Assembly (NCBI GenBank): GCA_052390415.1
Contig: JBQTGY010000028.1
Location: 1-47,614 of the forward strand
DNA from: JANNWF01 sp052390415
GTDB lineage: Bacteria > Pseudomonadota > Gammaproteobacteria > Xanthomonadales > Xanthomonadaceae
DNA: 47,614 nt
Direction: 5' to 3'
Shown here one piece after another: positions 15,376 to 24,200 of this stretch. The translations under genes were made by a program, and so were the position numbers. The first letter of the stretch is position 1; each line of letters opens with the position of its first letter. The notes below the pieces were generated by a model, which was not told where the DNA came from, searched no databases, and saw nothing but the letters and a program-made list of their open reading frames with translations.

Positions 15376-15593
15376 TCGCGCACGGCATCCTTCACGATGC
15401 GCTTGTCCGCGCGTCGTTGCTTGAGGCTGGCGAACAACAAAGTGCCCAATGCGAGCAAGATCTCATCGACAAAGGGGATCGGATCGGGAACCACCAAGGT
15501 CACGCCGAATAATGTCGCGGTGATCGCCAGCAGCCACGGAAAGCGCAGGCGTTTTGCCCAATTCACCAACGGACCCAGCAATAACTGAGACAT
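15372..15593 (-). CDS. Small membrane protein (DUF6116-like)
   Basis: Protein of 73 residues with one or two membrane segments (FPWLLAITATLFGVTLVVPD, then FVDEILLALGTLLFASL) and a basic C-terminal tail (KQRRADKRIVKD). The PDPIPFVDE motif between the segments matches a small family I recall from Xanthomonas relatives. It precedes tatD with a 4-base ATGA overlap. The function is unknown. Confidence 0.6.
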   Translation of the reverse strand: MSQLLLGPLVNWAKRLRFPWLLAITATLFGVTLVVPDPIPFVDEILLALGTLLFASLKQRRADKRIVKDAVRE

Positions 15594-15753
15594 CGCGAAA
15601 TGACCTGAGGGAGGGAGCCGCTAGGTTGCCATGCCGCGATAGCAGTCGGTTGCTCCTGCCGACTCAATCGACGTACCCCGGTTCAGCTGTCGATGCTCGG
15701 AAGCGGCCCGGAAGTTACCCTATACAGCTACGCAAAAATTCTCGGAGACCCAG

Positions 15754-17352
15754 GTGACCACGCGACCGGCTTGTGACGCACTGATTATTGGCGGAGGCCA
15801 CAACGGCTTGGTATGCGCAGCTTACCTCGCTGCGGCGGGCTTGAAGGTCACCGTGCTGGAGCGTCGCTCGATACTGGGCGGCGCCGCGGTTACCGAAGAG
15901 TTCCATCCGGGTTTTCGCAACTCGACGGCCAGCTATACCGTTTCCTTGCTGAATCCCTTGGTCATTCGCGATCTCAACCTCAAGGCGCGTGGATTGCGCG
16001 TGGTCGAGCGTCCTTATTCCAACTTCTTGCCGCTGCCCGATGGTGGCGCATTTCACCTGGGTGGCGCGCCGGGTGCGGCCGATATTGCCAAGCTCTCACC
16101 GAAGGATGCGGAGAACCTTCCGAAGTATTACGCGATGCTCGAGCGCGTAGTGATGGTGTTGCGTGAACTGATGCTGCAAACGCCGCCCAATGTGTCGTCC
16201 GGGTTTGTGCTCGCCGATTGGCTGGGTTCATTCAAGGTAGCGAAGCAGCTGAAGCGCCTGGACATGCGTGGCCGCCGCGATCTGCTCGATTTGTTTGCTA
16301 AAAGCGCCGGTGATCTCCTGGATGGCTGGTTTGAGTCCGAGCCACTGAAGGCAGCTCTGGGTTGGGATTCTGTGGTCGGGAATTTCGCCAGTCCTTACAC
16401 GCCAGGCTCGGCCTATGTGCTGCTGCACCACGTGTTTGGCGAGGTCAACGGCAAGACCGGCGTGTGGGGTCATGCCATTGGTGGCATGGGCGCTATCACT
16501 CAGGCGATGGCCGCCGAGTGCCGGGCACGTGGTGTTGATCTGGTCACCGATGCGGCAGTCGAGCGCGTGCTGGTGCGCGAGGGCAGGGCGGTTGGCGTCG
16601 CGCTTGCCGATGGTCGCGAAGTGTTTGCGACGCGAGTGATATCCAACGTCAATCCCAAGTTGTTGTACACGCGCCTCATCGCCAACACCGATCTCGACCA
16701 GGATACCGCCGAGCGCATGCTGCGCTATCGCTGCGGCTCGGCGACCTTCCGGATGAACGTGGCCTTGTCCGAGCTTCCTGATTTCACTGCCGCTCCAGGC
16801 AAGTCGCTGCAGTCGCATCATCAAAGCGGCATCTTGATCGGCCACAGTCTGGCTTACATGGAACGCGCCTTCTTTGATGCCAAGGGCAAGGAGCACAACC
16901 CCGGCTGGTCTCGTCAGCCCATCGTCGAGTTGGTGATTTCATCAACTCTGGACGACACTCTTGCACCGGCGGGACAGCATGTCGCCAGCATGTTCTGCCA
17001 ACACGTCCACCCCGAGGTCGATGGTGGCTGGGACGTTCATCGCGATACCGTCGCCAAGTTGATGATCGCCACGGTCGATGCCGCCGCGCCGAACTTTGCC
17101 AGCAGCGTGCTCGGCTACAAGGCGCTGTCGCCATTGGATCTGGAGCGTGAGTACGGTCTCATCGGCGGCGATATTTTCCATGGCTCACTTGGCCCCGATC
17201 AGCTCTTCAGTGCGCGCCCGATGCTTGGCCAGGGCAACTACCGCGGTGCGTTGAAGGGCTTGTACCTGTGTGGCTCAGGTACACATCCTGGTGGCGGTGT
17301 CACCGGATTGCCGGGAAGAAATGCGGCGCGGGAGATTCTGCGCGACGGTTAA
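15754..17352 (+). CDS. Phytoene desaturase-like FAD oxidoreductase
   Basis: Flavoprotein of 532 residues in the NAD(P)/FAD-dependent amine oxidase / phytoene desaturase superfamily. GTG start at 15754, with GGAGA upstream. The N-terminal dinucleotide-binding motif is LIIGGGHNGLVCAAYLAAAG followed by VTVLERR (residues 10-37). The C-terminal FAD motif is LYLCGSGTHPGGGVTGLPGR. The central GGMGAITQAMAAECRARG helix is also typical. It is closest in style to PYROXD2-like proteins rather than CrtI. No carotenoid genes are nearby, so a carotenoid role is not supported. The substrate is unknown. It converges on the minus-strand fimT gene. Confidence 0.85.
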   Translation: MTTRPACDALIIGGGHNGLVCAAYLAAAGLKVTVLERRSILGGAAVTEEFHPGFRNSTASYTVSLLNPLVIRDLNLKARGLRVVERPYSNFLPLPDGGAFHLGGAPGAADIAKLSPKDAENLPKYYAMLERVVMVLRELMLQTPPNVSSGFVLADWLGSFKVAKQLKRLDMRGRRDLLDLFAKSAGDLLDGWFESEPLKAALGWDSVVGNFASPYTPGSAYVLLHHVFGEVNGKTGVWGHAIGGMGAITQAMAAECRARGVDLVTDAAVERVLVREGRAVGVALADGREVFATRVISNVNPKLLYTRLIANTDLDQDTAERMLRYRCGSATFRMNVALSELPDFTAAPGKSLQSHHQSGILIGHSLAYMERAFFDAKGKEHNPGWSRQPIVELVISSTLDDTLAPAGQHVASMFCQHVHPEVDGGWDVHRDTVAKLMIATVDAAAPNFASSVLGYKALSPLDLEREYGLIGGDIFHGSLGPDQLFSARPMLGQGNYRGALKGLYLCGSGTHPGGGVTGLPGRNAAREILRDG

Positions 17353-17416
17353 TCTGGATGGGTGCATCCGACCCGCAGGAATACTCGCAGACCGCGCATG
17401 TCCGACCTTGATCGTC

Positions 17417-17956
17417 CTAGCTTGGACAGGATTGTTGAGCAAGCGCTTCGGGATCGCGTTCAATTCTCGGACGGCCCGCGTTGTTGACGACGATCGCGGT
17501 CTGGGCAAGTCCGCCGAGGCAAAGCCTCACCGTGACATTGCTGCCCTGACTCATGCCGTTGGGTGCATAACGAATCATCGGCCGGAATGTTCCCGAGTAC
17601 ATATGCGTGGACGACGGCATCGTTTGTGCGGCGAGGACCACCACCCGGTCTGAGATATCCAATGCACGATTGTTGTTGTTGTCAACGAACACGATCCAGC
17701 CGGACGACCAGTCGCCATCATTCCTGCAGCGTTGGGAGGTGCTATCCAACGGACAAACCAAGGTCCCTCGGCGCTTGGTGAGCGCTTCCGTTCTTGCCAT
17801 CGCCAATGCGCCCACAAATTCGTTGTGAATGCCGGCGAGTCGCGAACGGTCAATGGCCCGCCCGAAGCCTGGCAGCACCCAACCAAGTAAAGTTGCCAGT
17901 ATGGCCATGACCACGATGACTTCGATCAGTGTAAAACCGCGTGCTTTGAGTTGCAT
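17417..17956 (-). CDS. FimT/GspH-type minor pseudopilin (minus copy)
   Basis: Pre-pseudopilin of 179 residues. It has the class III signal MQLKARG|FTLIEVIVVMAILATL, with prepilin peptidase cleavage after Gly and Glu at +5 of the mature protein. Then comes the GspH/FimT domain (ALAMARTEALTKRRGTLVCP, SSGWIVFVDNNNN, RYAPNGMSQGSNVTVRLC). Two cysteines near the C-terminal end could pair. A GAGG ribosome site lies 8 bases upstream. It is transcribed away from the main minor-pilin operon across a 319-base gap, which makes it a second FimT-like gene. Some such proteins bind DNA during natural transformation. That role is possible but not shown. Confidence 0.85.
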   Translation of the reverse strand: MQLKARGFTLIEVIVVMAILATLLGWVLPGFGRAIDRSRLAGIHNEFVGALAMARTEALTKRRGTLVCPLDSTSQRCRNDGDWSSGWIVFVDNNNNRALDISDRVVVLAAQTMPSSTHMYSGTFRPMIRYAPNGMSQGSNVTVRLCLGGLAQTAIVVNNAGRPRIERDPEALAQQSCPS

Positions 17957-18275
17957 GGCAAATCCTCGACCAGTGGGGAGGACCTAGTTTTTGCCCGCGC
18001 GAGTATTCAGGACATCGGTAGTTTCCGGCTTCTTCTGTAAGAAGATTCCTACCCGAGCCAGATGCCTAGATCGTATGGAAGCGGCCCATTTTTGCCCCAG
18101 TTCGATCTGCGGTGTATCGCTGGGCGCGTCAAACGCTTGCAGCATGAGGTACTAGACTCGGGACGCGTGCGGGCGCGTACATACCCGCTAGTCCCAGTTC
18201 TAGAGCCGGCCGTCGGTCCATGCTGGCGAGCGGTTGAAGGTCTACCTAAGCTTCAGAAGCTGCCAAGGAGCGCGC
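17957..18275. other. Divergent region between two fimT-like genes
   Basis: 319 bases between divergent fimT genes. It should carry promoters for the minus fimT and for the plus-strand pilin operon. I see a CTTCT-GTA-AGAAG palindrome near 18031-18043, and AAGGAG at 18265-18270 as the ribosome site for the plus gene. No sigma-54 box (GG-N10-GC) stood out. No gene is apparent. Confidence 0.4.
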
Positions 18276-18824
18276 ATGTCTTATCCGACTCACACTGCGA
18301 AAATGATTCGAGGCTTCACCCTCATCGAAGTATTGGTGGTGATCGCGGTCCTTGGGATTGTCGCTGCCCTCGCTATGCCAGCATTCAACGATGCTATCGC
18401 TCGTAATGGCGTTGTTGCTCGCAACAATGAGTTGCTCGCAGGGTTGGCTTTGGCAAGAACAGAAGCCATTCGCGCGAATGCGCCCGCGTCCTTGTGCGCG
18501 GCGAACGCCGCCCAGACCGCGTGCCAAGCCACTTGGGGCGCGGACTGGTTGGCGTGGATTGATCGCGACGCTGACGGTGTGGTGGATGCTGGCGAGGAAG
18601 TGCTGCAGGTGGGAGGCGTAACGGACCGCGAGGCGTTCTCTTCGCCGAGTGGAGCCGCTCACACCTTGATTCGTTTCAATCCGCGCGGGCTTCGAACTTT
18701 TCCGGCCGCCATTGACGTGCGTCTGCAAGTGAGTGCCGTGAGCTGCCCCTCCGGCCAAGATTATCGACGCACGATTGTTGTGACGCCTACCGGAGCAACG
18801 CGCTCCGCTGCTGCTCCCTGCTGA
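18276..18824 (+). CDS. fimT: FimT-type minor pseudopilin (operon copy)
   Basis: Pre-pseudopilin of 182 residues. The start at 18276 is fixed by AAGGAG 5 bases upstream. The signal is MSYPTHTAKMIRG|FTLIEVLVVIAVLGIVAAL. The GspH/FimT domain follows (GLALARTEAIRANAPASLC, ADWLAWIDRDADGVVDAGEE, LIRFNPRGLRTFPAAIDVRL), ending in a Cys. It is first in an operon of minor pilins; pilV starts 14 bases after its stop. Minor pilins of this set prime type IV pilus assembly with PilY1 at the tip. Confidence 0.88.
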   Translation: MSYPTHTAKMIRGFTLIEVLVVIAVLGIVAALAMPAFNDAIARNGVVARNNELLAGLALARTEAIRANAPASLCAANAAQTACQATWGADWLAWIDRDADGVVDAGEEVLQVGGVTDREAFSSPSGAAHTLIRFNPRGLRTFPAAIDVRLQVSAVSCPSGQDYRRTIVVTPTGATRSAAAPC

Positions 18825-18838
18825 GCGGATATCAGACC

Positions 18839-19396
18839 ATGCAATCAAGAATTCTGTTTCGTTCCCCAAATGAAGTGGCCAGTCGGGGATTTTCACTCGT
18901 CGAGATAATGGTGGCAATTTTGGTATTGTCGATCGGCCTGCTTGGCATGGCTGCTTTGATGGCGACCTCAATGCGCAACGCGCAAAGTGCCAATCAGCGC
19001 ACACAGGCGATAAATTTGGCGTATGAAATTATTGATGGAATCAGGGCAAATATTCCCAATACAACTCGGTATGCGACCGGAAATTGGACCGATCCCGCGG
19101 TCGCCTGCGCTGCAGCAGACAGGCCGGCACTAACGTTCAATAGTGCCACCGCCATACATCGCTTGGAAGTGGCGCGCTGGGCCAGCGACATTTGTTACAC
19201 GCTGCCCAATGGGCAGGGCCGCATAACGGTCACCACGACAGAGGCTGCTGCAACCGGTGGCGGCGTTGACTTCGCCAATTATTTCGTGGCGGTTGAAGTC
19301 TGCTGGTTTGACGACCGCGTCTCTGAAGAAGGCTCTGACTGCGATAATGCGACCGCGGGGCCGGATACAACTATTACCGTGAGCACATCGTTATGA
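18839..19396 (+). CDS. pilV: Type IV pilus minor pilin PilV
   Basis: PilV-type minor pilin of 185 residues. A leader ends at SRG|FSLVEIMVAILVLSIGLLG, with Glu at +5, followed by the long N-terminal helix GMAALMATSMRNAQSANQRT. The globular domain has cysteines (VACAA, DICYT, EVCWF, SDCDN) suited for disulfides. The stop overlaps the start of pilW by 4 bases. From here to pilE the DNA looks less GC-rich and uses more A/T-ending codons than the flanking metabolic genes, as is common for pilus tip genes under diversification or transfer. Confidence 0.9.
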   Translation: MQSRILFRSPNEVASRGFSLVEIMVAILVLSIGLLGMAALMATSMRNAQSANQRTQAINLAYEIIDGIRANIPNTTRYATGNWTDPAVACAAADRPALTFNSATAIHRLEVARWASDICYTLPNGQGRITVTTTEAAATGGGVDFANYFVAVEVCWFDDRVSEEGSDCDNATAGPDTTITVSTSL

Positions 19397-20730
19397 GCGG
19401 AGATTTCGGCTTGCTGCGTGGGCGGACTCGCGGGGAAGCCTTTCATCAGACGGGCGTTACTCTGATCGAGCTAATGATTGCTTTGGCGCTGGGTGTGGTG
19501 TTGGTGCTCGGAATAATGCAGGTTTTTTCAGGTGTGCGCAGTGCCTTTGCGACTTCGGAGGGATTATCAAGAGTTCAGGAAAACGCTCGCTTTGCGATGC
19601 AGTTCATCCGCTTCGATACCCGTATGGCGGGCAATTTTGGTTGCCGCAACGAGTTTCAATTGATCTACGAGCCAGCCAAGGATGGACAGGGGTATTACAA
19701 CCACACCGTCACTGACACCGCGCCGGCAACTGCGAGACGTCTGACAGGGGTTGCAACCACCGGCCTAGACACAGCTCCGTACACCCTGCAGCTGCATCGG
19801 CCGGTGCAAGTCTATGACTACGTTGGAACGTCGCCCGGCGATACGTTCGCACCCAATTTGGCTATCTTTCCCGGCGGAGTAGGCGCAGCGACTGCGTTTG
19901 TCCCAAACCTCCCGGCGGCGCTTATCGGCAACTCTCTGGGCTTGGATGCGAGCGGCCTTCTGGGGGGAGAGGTCGGGGATTTGGTTCCAGGAAGTGACGT
20001 GCTGGTCTTGCGTTACTTGAGTGAAACCACCATTGCCGTTCCTGGAGGCCTTGTGGACACTACCGGCGTGCTCAGTGGAGCTTCAGCAACAGATTTCCCG
20101 CTTTGGCGGATTTTTGCCATTGCGCACTGTAGTACGGTCTCAATCTTCCAGATTACTTCCAACGCGCCTGCCTCTTTGGCCAGCGGCGCAACTAACCTCA
20201 ATCGGCAAGCATGGGGTTACATTCCGTACGGTAATGGTGTACCCGCCCATTCGGTTGAGTTTGCGGTTTATTATATCGGCCGAACGGGCGATGATACACC
20301 GCCAGCGCTATTTCGTCGGCGATTGCGCCAGGATCCAGGCAGCGCCGCTCAGGGTGCTCAGATCGGACCCGCCGAAGAGCTGATTCCCGGTGTAGAGATG
20401 ATGCAAGTGTTGGTGGGCGTTGATACCGAGCCGCAAGTCGTAGTGGTGCCGCCGGCCGTACCACCGGCAGCAGACCAAGTGGTCAATGCCTTTCGCTCGG
20501 CGTCGCAGCACATACCCGGTGGTACGAATATCGCAACGCAATATATCCGCGAGCGTTCCATCGTCTCGCTTAGGGTTTCGTTGATGATTCGTAGCCCTGA
20601 ATCGATTGGCGCAGATCCGCAGCTTGCGACCAGGATCGTCGGTGATGTGGTCGTAACGCCACCGAGAGATCAACGATTGCGTCAGGTATATGACACCACG
20701 ACCGCGATACGAAATCGTCAAAGAAATTAG
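19393..20730 (+). CDS. pilW: Type IV pilus minor pilin PilW
   Basis: PilW-type minor pilin of 445 residues, on the large side for the family. A leader ends at HQTG|VTLIELMIALALGVVLVLG, with Glu at +5. The next helix carries a RVQENARFAMQFIRFDTRMAG stretch, the PilW family signature. The rest is a large beta-rich globular part with GNFGCRNEF and IAHCSTVSIFQ. It starts within the pilV stop (ATGA). PilW bridges PilV/PilX and PilY1 in the tip complex. Position and length agree with the Pseudomonas/Xanthomonas order. Confidence 0.9.
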   Translation: MSGDFGLLRGRTRGEAFHQTGVTLIELMIALALGVVLVLGIMQVFSGVRSAFATSEGLSRVQENARFAMQFIRFDTRMAGNFGCRNEFQLIYEPAKDGQGYYNHTVTDTAPATARRLTGVATTGLDTAPYTLQLHRPVQVYDYVGTSPGDTFAPNLAIFPGGVGAATAFVPNLPAALIGNSLGLDASGLLGGEVGDLVPGSDVLVLRYLSETTIAVPGGLVDTTGVLSGASATDFPLWRIFAIAHCSTVSIFQITSNAPASLASGATNLNRQAWGYIPYGNGVPAHSVEFAVYYIGRTGDDTPPALFRRRLRQDPGSAAQGAQIGPAEELIPGVEMMQVLVGVDTEPQVVVVPPAVPPAADQVVNAFRSASQHIPGGTNIATQYIRERSIVSLRVSLMIRSPESIGADPQLATRIVGDVVVTPPRDQRLRQVYDTTTAIRNRQRN

Positions 20731-20739
20731 GATCTCCCA

Positions 20740-21246
20740 ATGAAAATTGTCAAACAGACCAACAACCTGTACGTGTTGCGACTGCGCGGTCCAACTAAGC
20801 AGCGGGGCGCAGCGCTTTTCACTGCTTTGATGATGCTGATCATATTGGCTATTTTGGGGGTCGCCGCAGCTAGGGTAACGGCCCTGCAGGAGCGCATGGT
20901 CGGTGTTTATCTAGCGGACGTCGAGGCCTTTCAAAGCGCGGAAGATTTGGTTCGCGACAACGAGCGGACCATATTGGCAAACGACGTTGATTCTCTTTGT
21001 TTTTCGAGCACCAAGTTAACGGGAGACATACCCACTACCTGGGCTAATGGTAGTGAGACCGAGTCTGACGTTTATTTTGAGAATATAGGTAGAAATCCCA
21101 CGCTATCGCTAATTGATTCGGCACAGGCTGGAAAGGCTGTCGAGATTGGTGGTCCTGGCTGTCTATTTTTTCGTGTTAATTCACTCGGGTTCGACGCCAC
21201 AGGGGAAACGTCCAGGGCAGTCGTGCAGACATTGTACATACCATGA
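20740..21246 (+). CDS. pilX: Type IV pilus assembly protein PilX
   Basis: PilX-type protein of 168 residues. The N-terminal motif RGAALFTALMMLIILAILGV is followed by TALQERMVGVYLADVEAFQS and AEDLVRDNE, the PilX_N signature in which a typical FTLIE is replaced. The rest is short with two cysteines (SLCFS, GGPGCLFF). It starts 9 bases after pilW. In other systems PilX works with PilY1 in cell-cell contact and surface sensing. Confidence 0.88.
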   Translation: MKIVKQTNNLYVLRLRGPTKQRGAALFTALMMLIILAILGVAAARVTALQERMVGVYLADVEAFQSAEDLVRDNERTILANDVDSLCFSSTKLTGDIPTTWANGSETESDVYFENIGRNPTLSLIDSAQAGKAVEIGGPGCLFFRVNSLGFDATGETSRAVVQTLYIP

Positions 21247-21298
21247 GCGTTGCTAGGCGCATCCAGCGCATCCGCAATATCGAACAAGGTGTAATCAT

Positions 21299-24200
21299 AT
21301 GAATACCTCGCGCATGCCAGTGCTGCTTGCTCTTTGCGCAGCAACCTTTTTTGCGGGTGTCTCGGCACCAGCGCTTGCCAACGTTCCCTTGGCGGAGAAG
21401 CCATTATATTTGGGTGAGACGGTCAAGCCAGCATTCATCATGGCGGTGGACGATTCTGGCTCAATGCAGTGGGATGTGTTGAGCCCGAATCAGGATGGAG
21501 AGTTGGTATGGGGCCGTGATTCCACCACCACCGCTTTCGGCTTCTTCCGCGAGAATGGGTCATTTCGTCCAGATAATGGTGGTGTGGATCTGTCTGGTAA
21601 CTTCCTGCAGCTGTTTCCGTTCGACAATCGCGGGACGCCCCGTAACACCGTGCCGCCATTCCCCGCCTTCGGCTTTGCGCGTTCGCCACAATTCAACGCG
21701 GCGTACTTTGATCCTGCGGCGCAATACTTGCCTTGGCAAAACTACGACGGCACCTCATATCCCAGCATGTCGACTGCTACGCAATGGCAGTCGATGAAGC
21801 TTTCACCGGATACCACGGAAGCCCGGCGTTATAATCTGACGGCGACCATTTACGACCAGTCCAATGACACGGCCGGCGGTACCATACAGATAGTCAATGG
21901 TGCGCCGCTCTATAACGGTTATGTTTTGAAAGCGGGTTGGTCGATTCGCAGTGAAGACAACACTACCCGAACCTGCCCGGCGACCCCGTCGAATATCACC
22001 GTACCCGCGAGCGGCAGCACGGCCCTTGTTCTGACGGCCGACCGCACCATTACCGGCGAGTGCACCGGCGGTTCTGGCAACGCTGATGACGAGGTAGACG
22101 TCTGGATTCCGAACCTGGTGGATACACCTATTCCGGACGGACAGGGCGAGTTGTTCAACGTGCGGCCTGGCATGGTGATACCGTCCGGCATCCAATATTT
22201 TGTGCGCCAGCGTTGCGGTGGCACGACCACGACAGACAGTTTGGGGGCCACCAGCGCTCAGCTAGGTGTATGGACCACGACCACTGCCAACATAACCTTG
22301 CCCGCTTTCACGTTGCCTTCGGGAGGCACTCACGCCAATTACGCCGTTCGCTACTGCGATCAGAACGGAGGCAACGTTGGTGATCCAGGTAACGTCAACC
22401 AGAATGCCAATTATGGCGATGGCGCTGAAGACTTCACCGTTGGCTTCGCCTATTTTGCACCCACCTATTATCTGACCACCAATACATCGGCCGACGGAAA
22501 TACTGCCCCGGTAGCGTTCACGAATCTTGCTGGCGGCCCGCGAGCGAACACGACGCCTGGTGGTGGAACGCTTTATCGCTACGAAATCCGACCGGCCAAT
22601 TACGCGACGACTGCGGCTTACAACGCGGCCATGACCAATTTCGCCAATTGGTTCTTGTATTATCGCACCCGTAACCTAGCGATGATTGCGGCTTTGACTC
22701 GTTCCCTGAACGACGTCGACTTCATGCGAATTGGTTATTTTCGCATCAACCAGACATACAACGGAACGGATTATACAGCGACCGTCCCTCCGTTGGTCAT
22801 GCACGAAATGAGCGACTTTACGAACAGCACCACGGTTGCGGGTCGAAGGAGCTTGTACGCGCAGATGCTGACGCTGCCTGCCAATGGTTCGACCCCCAAC
22901 GGATGGGCAGTCAATCAACTGGGCCTTCAATTTCAGCGCACCACGGGTACTGCTTCCCCCGCTTCTGATCCGCCGGTAATCAGCGCGTGCCAATTCAACG
23001 CCGGTATGCTATTTACTGATGGTTATAGTAATCAAGGCCGACCGACTTCAGCTGGCAATATTGATAACGGCACTCCGTTTGCTGCGGCGCCTTTCACCGA
23101 CGGGCATAGCAATACGATGGCTGATATTGCCTCCTATTATTACAGGGAGAATCTACGTCCGGATGTGACCGCGGGGCTAGTTCCGGTTGTGCCGGGTTGC
23201 ACCACCTCTACTCCTGACTTACGCTTGGATTGCAATCGCAACCAACACATGAATTTCTATGGAATTACCTTGGGTGCGTCGGGTGTGAGTTTTGGCGTGA
23301 CCCATCAACAGGACCCCGATACCTTGGACATTACACCCGACATATTTGTTGCCGGGAACGCGCCAGCATGGCCTGCGTGGGCAAACGATGCCCGTAGTGC
23401 GGTGGACGATATTTGGCATGCCACTGTCAATACGCGCGGCCAGTTCGTTAACGCGACCAGTCCGGAGCGAATCAGTCAGGCGATGAACTCGATTATTCAG
23501 TCGATCAACACTGCGGCGCGTCGCTCGGCGGGCACTGCTGCCAGCGGTGCACGTAGAGCGGTTGGGTTTACCGCGTATGTCCCCGAGTTCGATCCAAACT
23601 CTTGGACTGGAGACGTGAAGGGCTATCGTTTGCTGCCCTCAGGTCAGTTGGGTCCTGTGACATGGTCTGCGGTTGAGGAATTGCCGGTGCCCGCACTGAG
23701 AAACATCCTTGTTTCGCTACCCAACGGTACCGTGCCACCCATCACTTTCAGTCTTTCCGACTTTAACAATACCAACCTTGGCACGACCGATCTGCAACGA
23801 CAGACTCGGCTCGGCCTGTTGGCAACTCAGTTTGCAACGGGTGGCGAGTTTGCAGGTCGCACGGTGCAACAGGCAATCGATTACTTGCGGGGTGACTTGA
23901 CGCATGAAGGTAGCGCGCCAGGCAGTTTCCGCAGTCGGCTATTACGTAATCCGGACGGGACTTCACAGCATCGCCCGATTGGCGATATTTTAGGTTCTCA
24001 GCCCGAGATACTTAACCGCGGCTCCGAAGGATATTCGCAGCTGCCGGTCAGCAAGGGTGGCCGTGTTAACACGGACGGGACCCTGGTTCCAGCCACTACT
24101 ACCGGAACCTACAGTCGGTTCGTCAATACAACCAAGGCGACACGCACTCCGGTGCTGATCGTGGGCTCGAATGACGGAATGATTCACGGTTTCGATGCTA

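Noticed and set aside
15754..17352. Carotenoid biosynthesis locus
   Set aside because: The flavoprotein resembles phytoene desaturase in its FAD motifs only, and no phytoene synthase or other crt gene is near.
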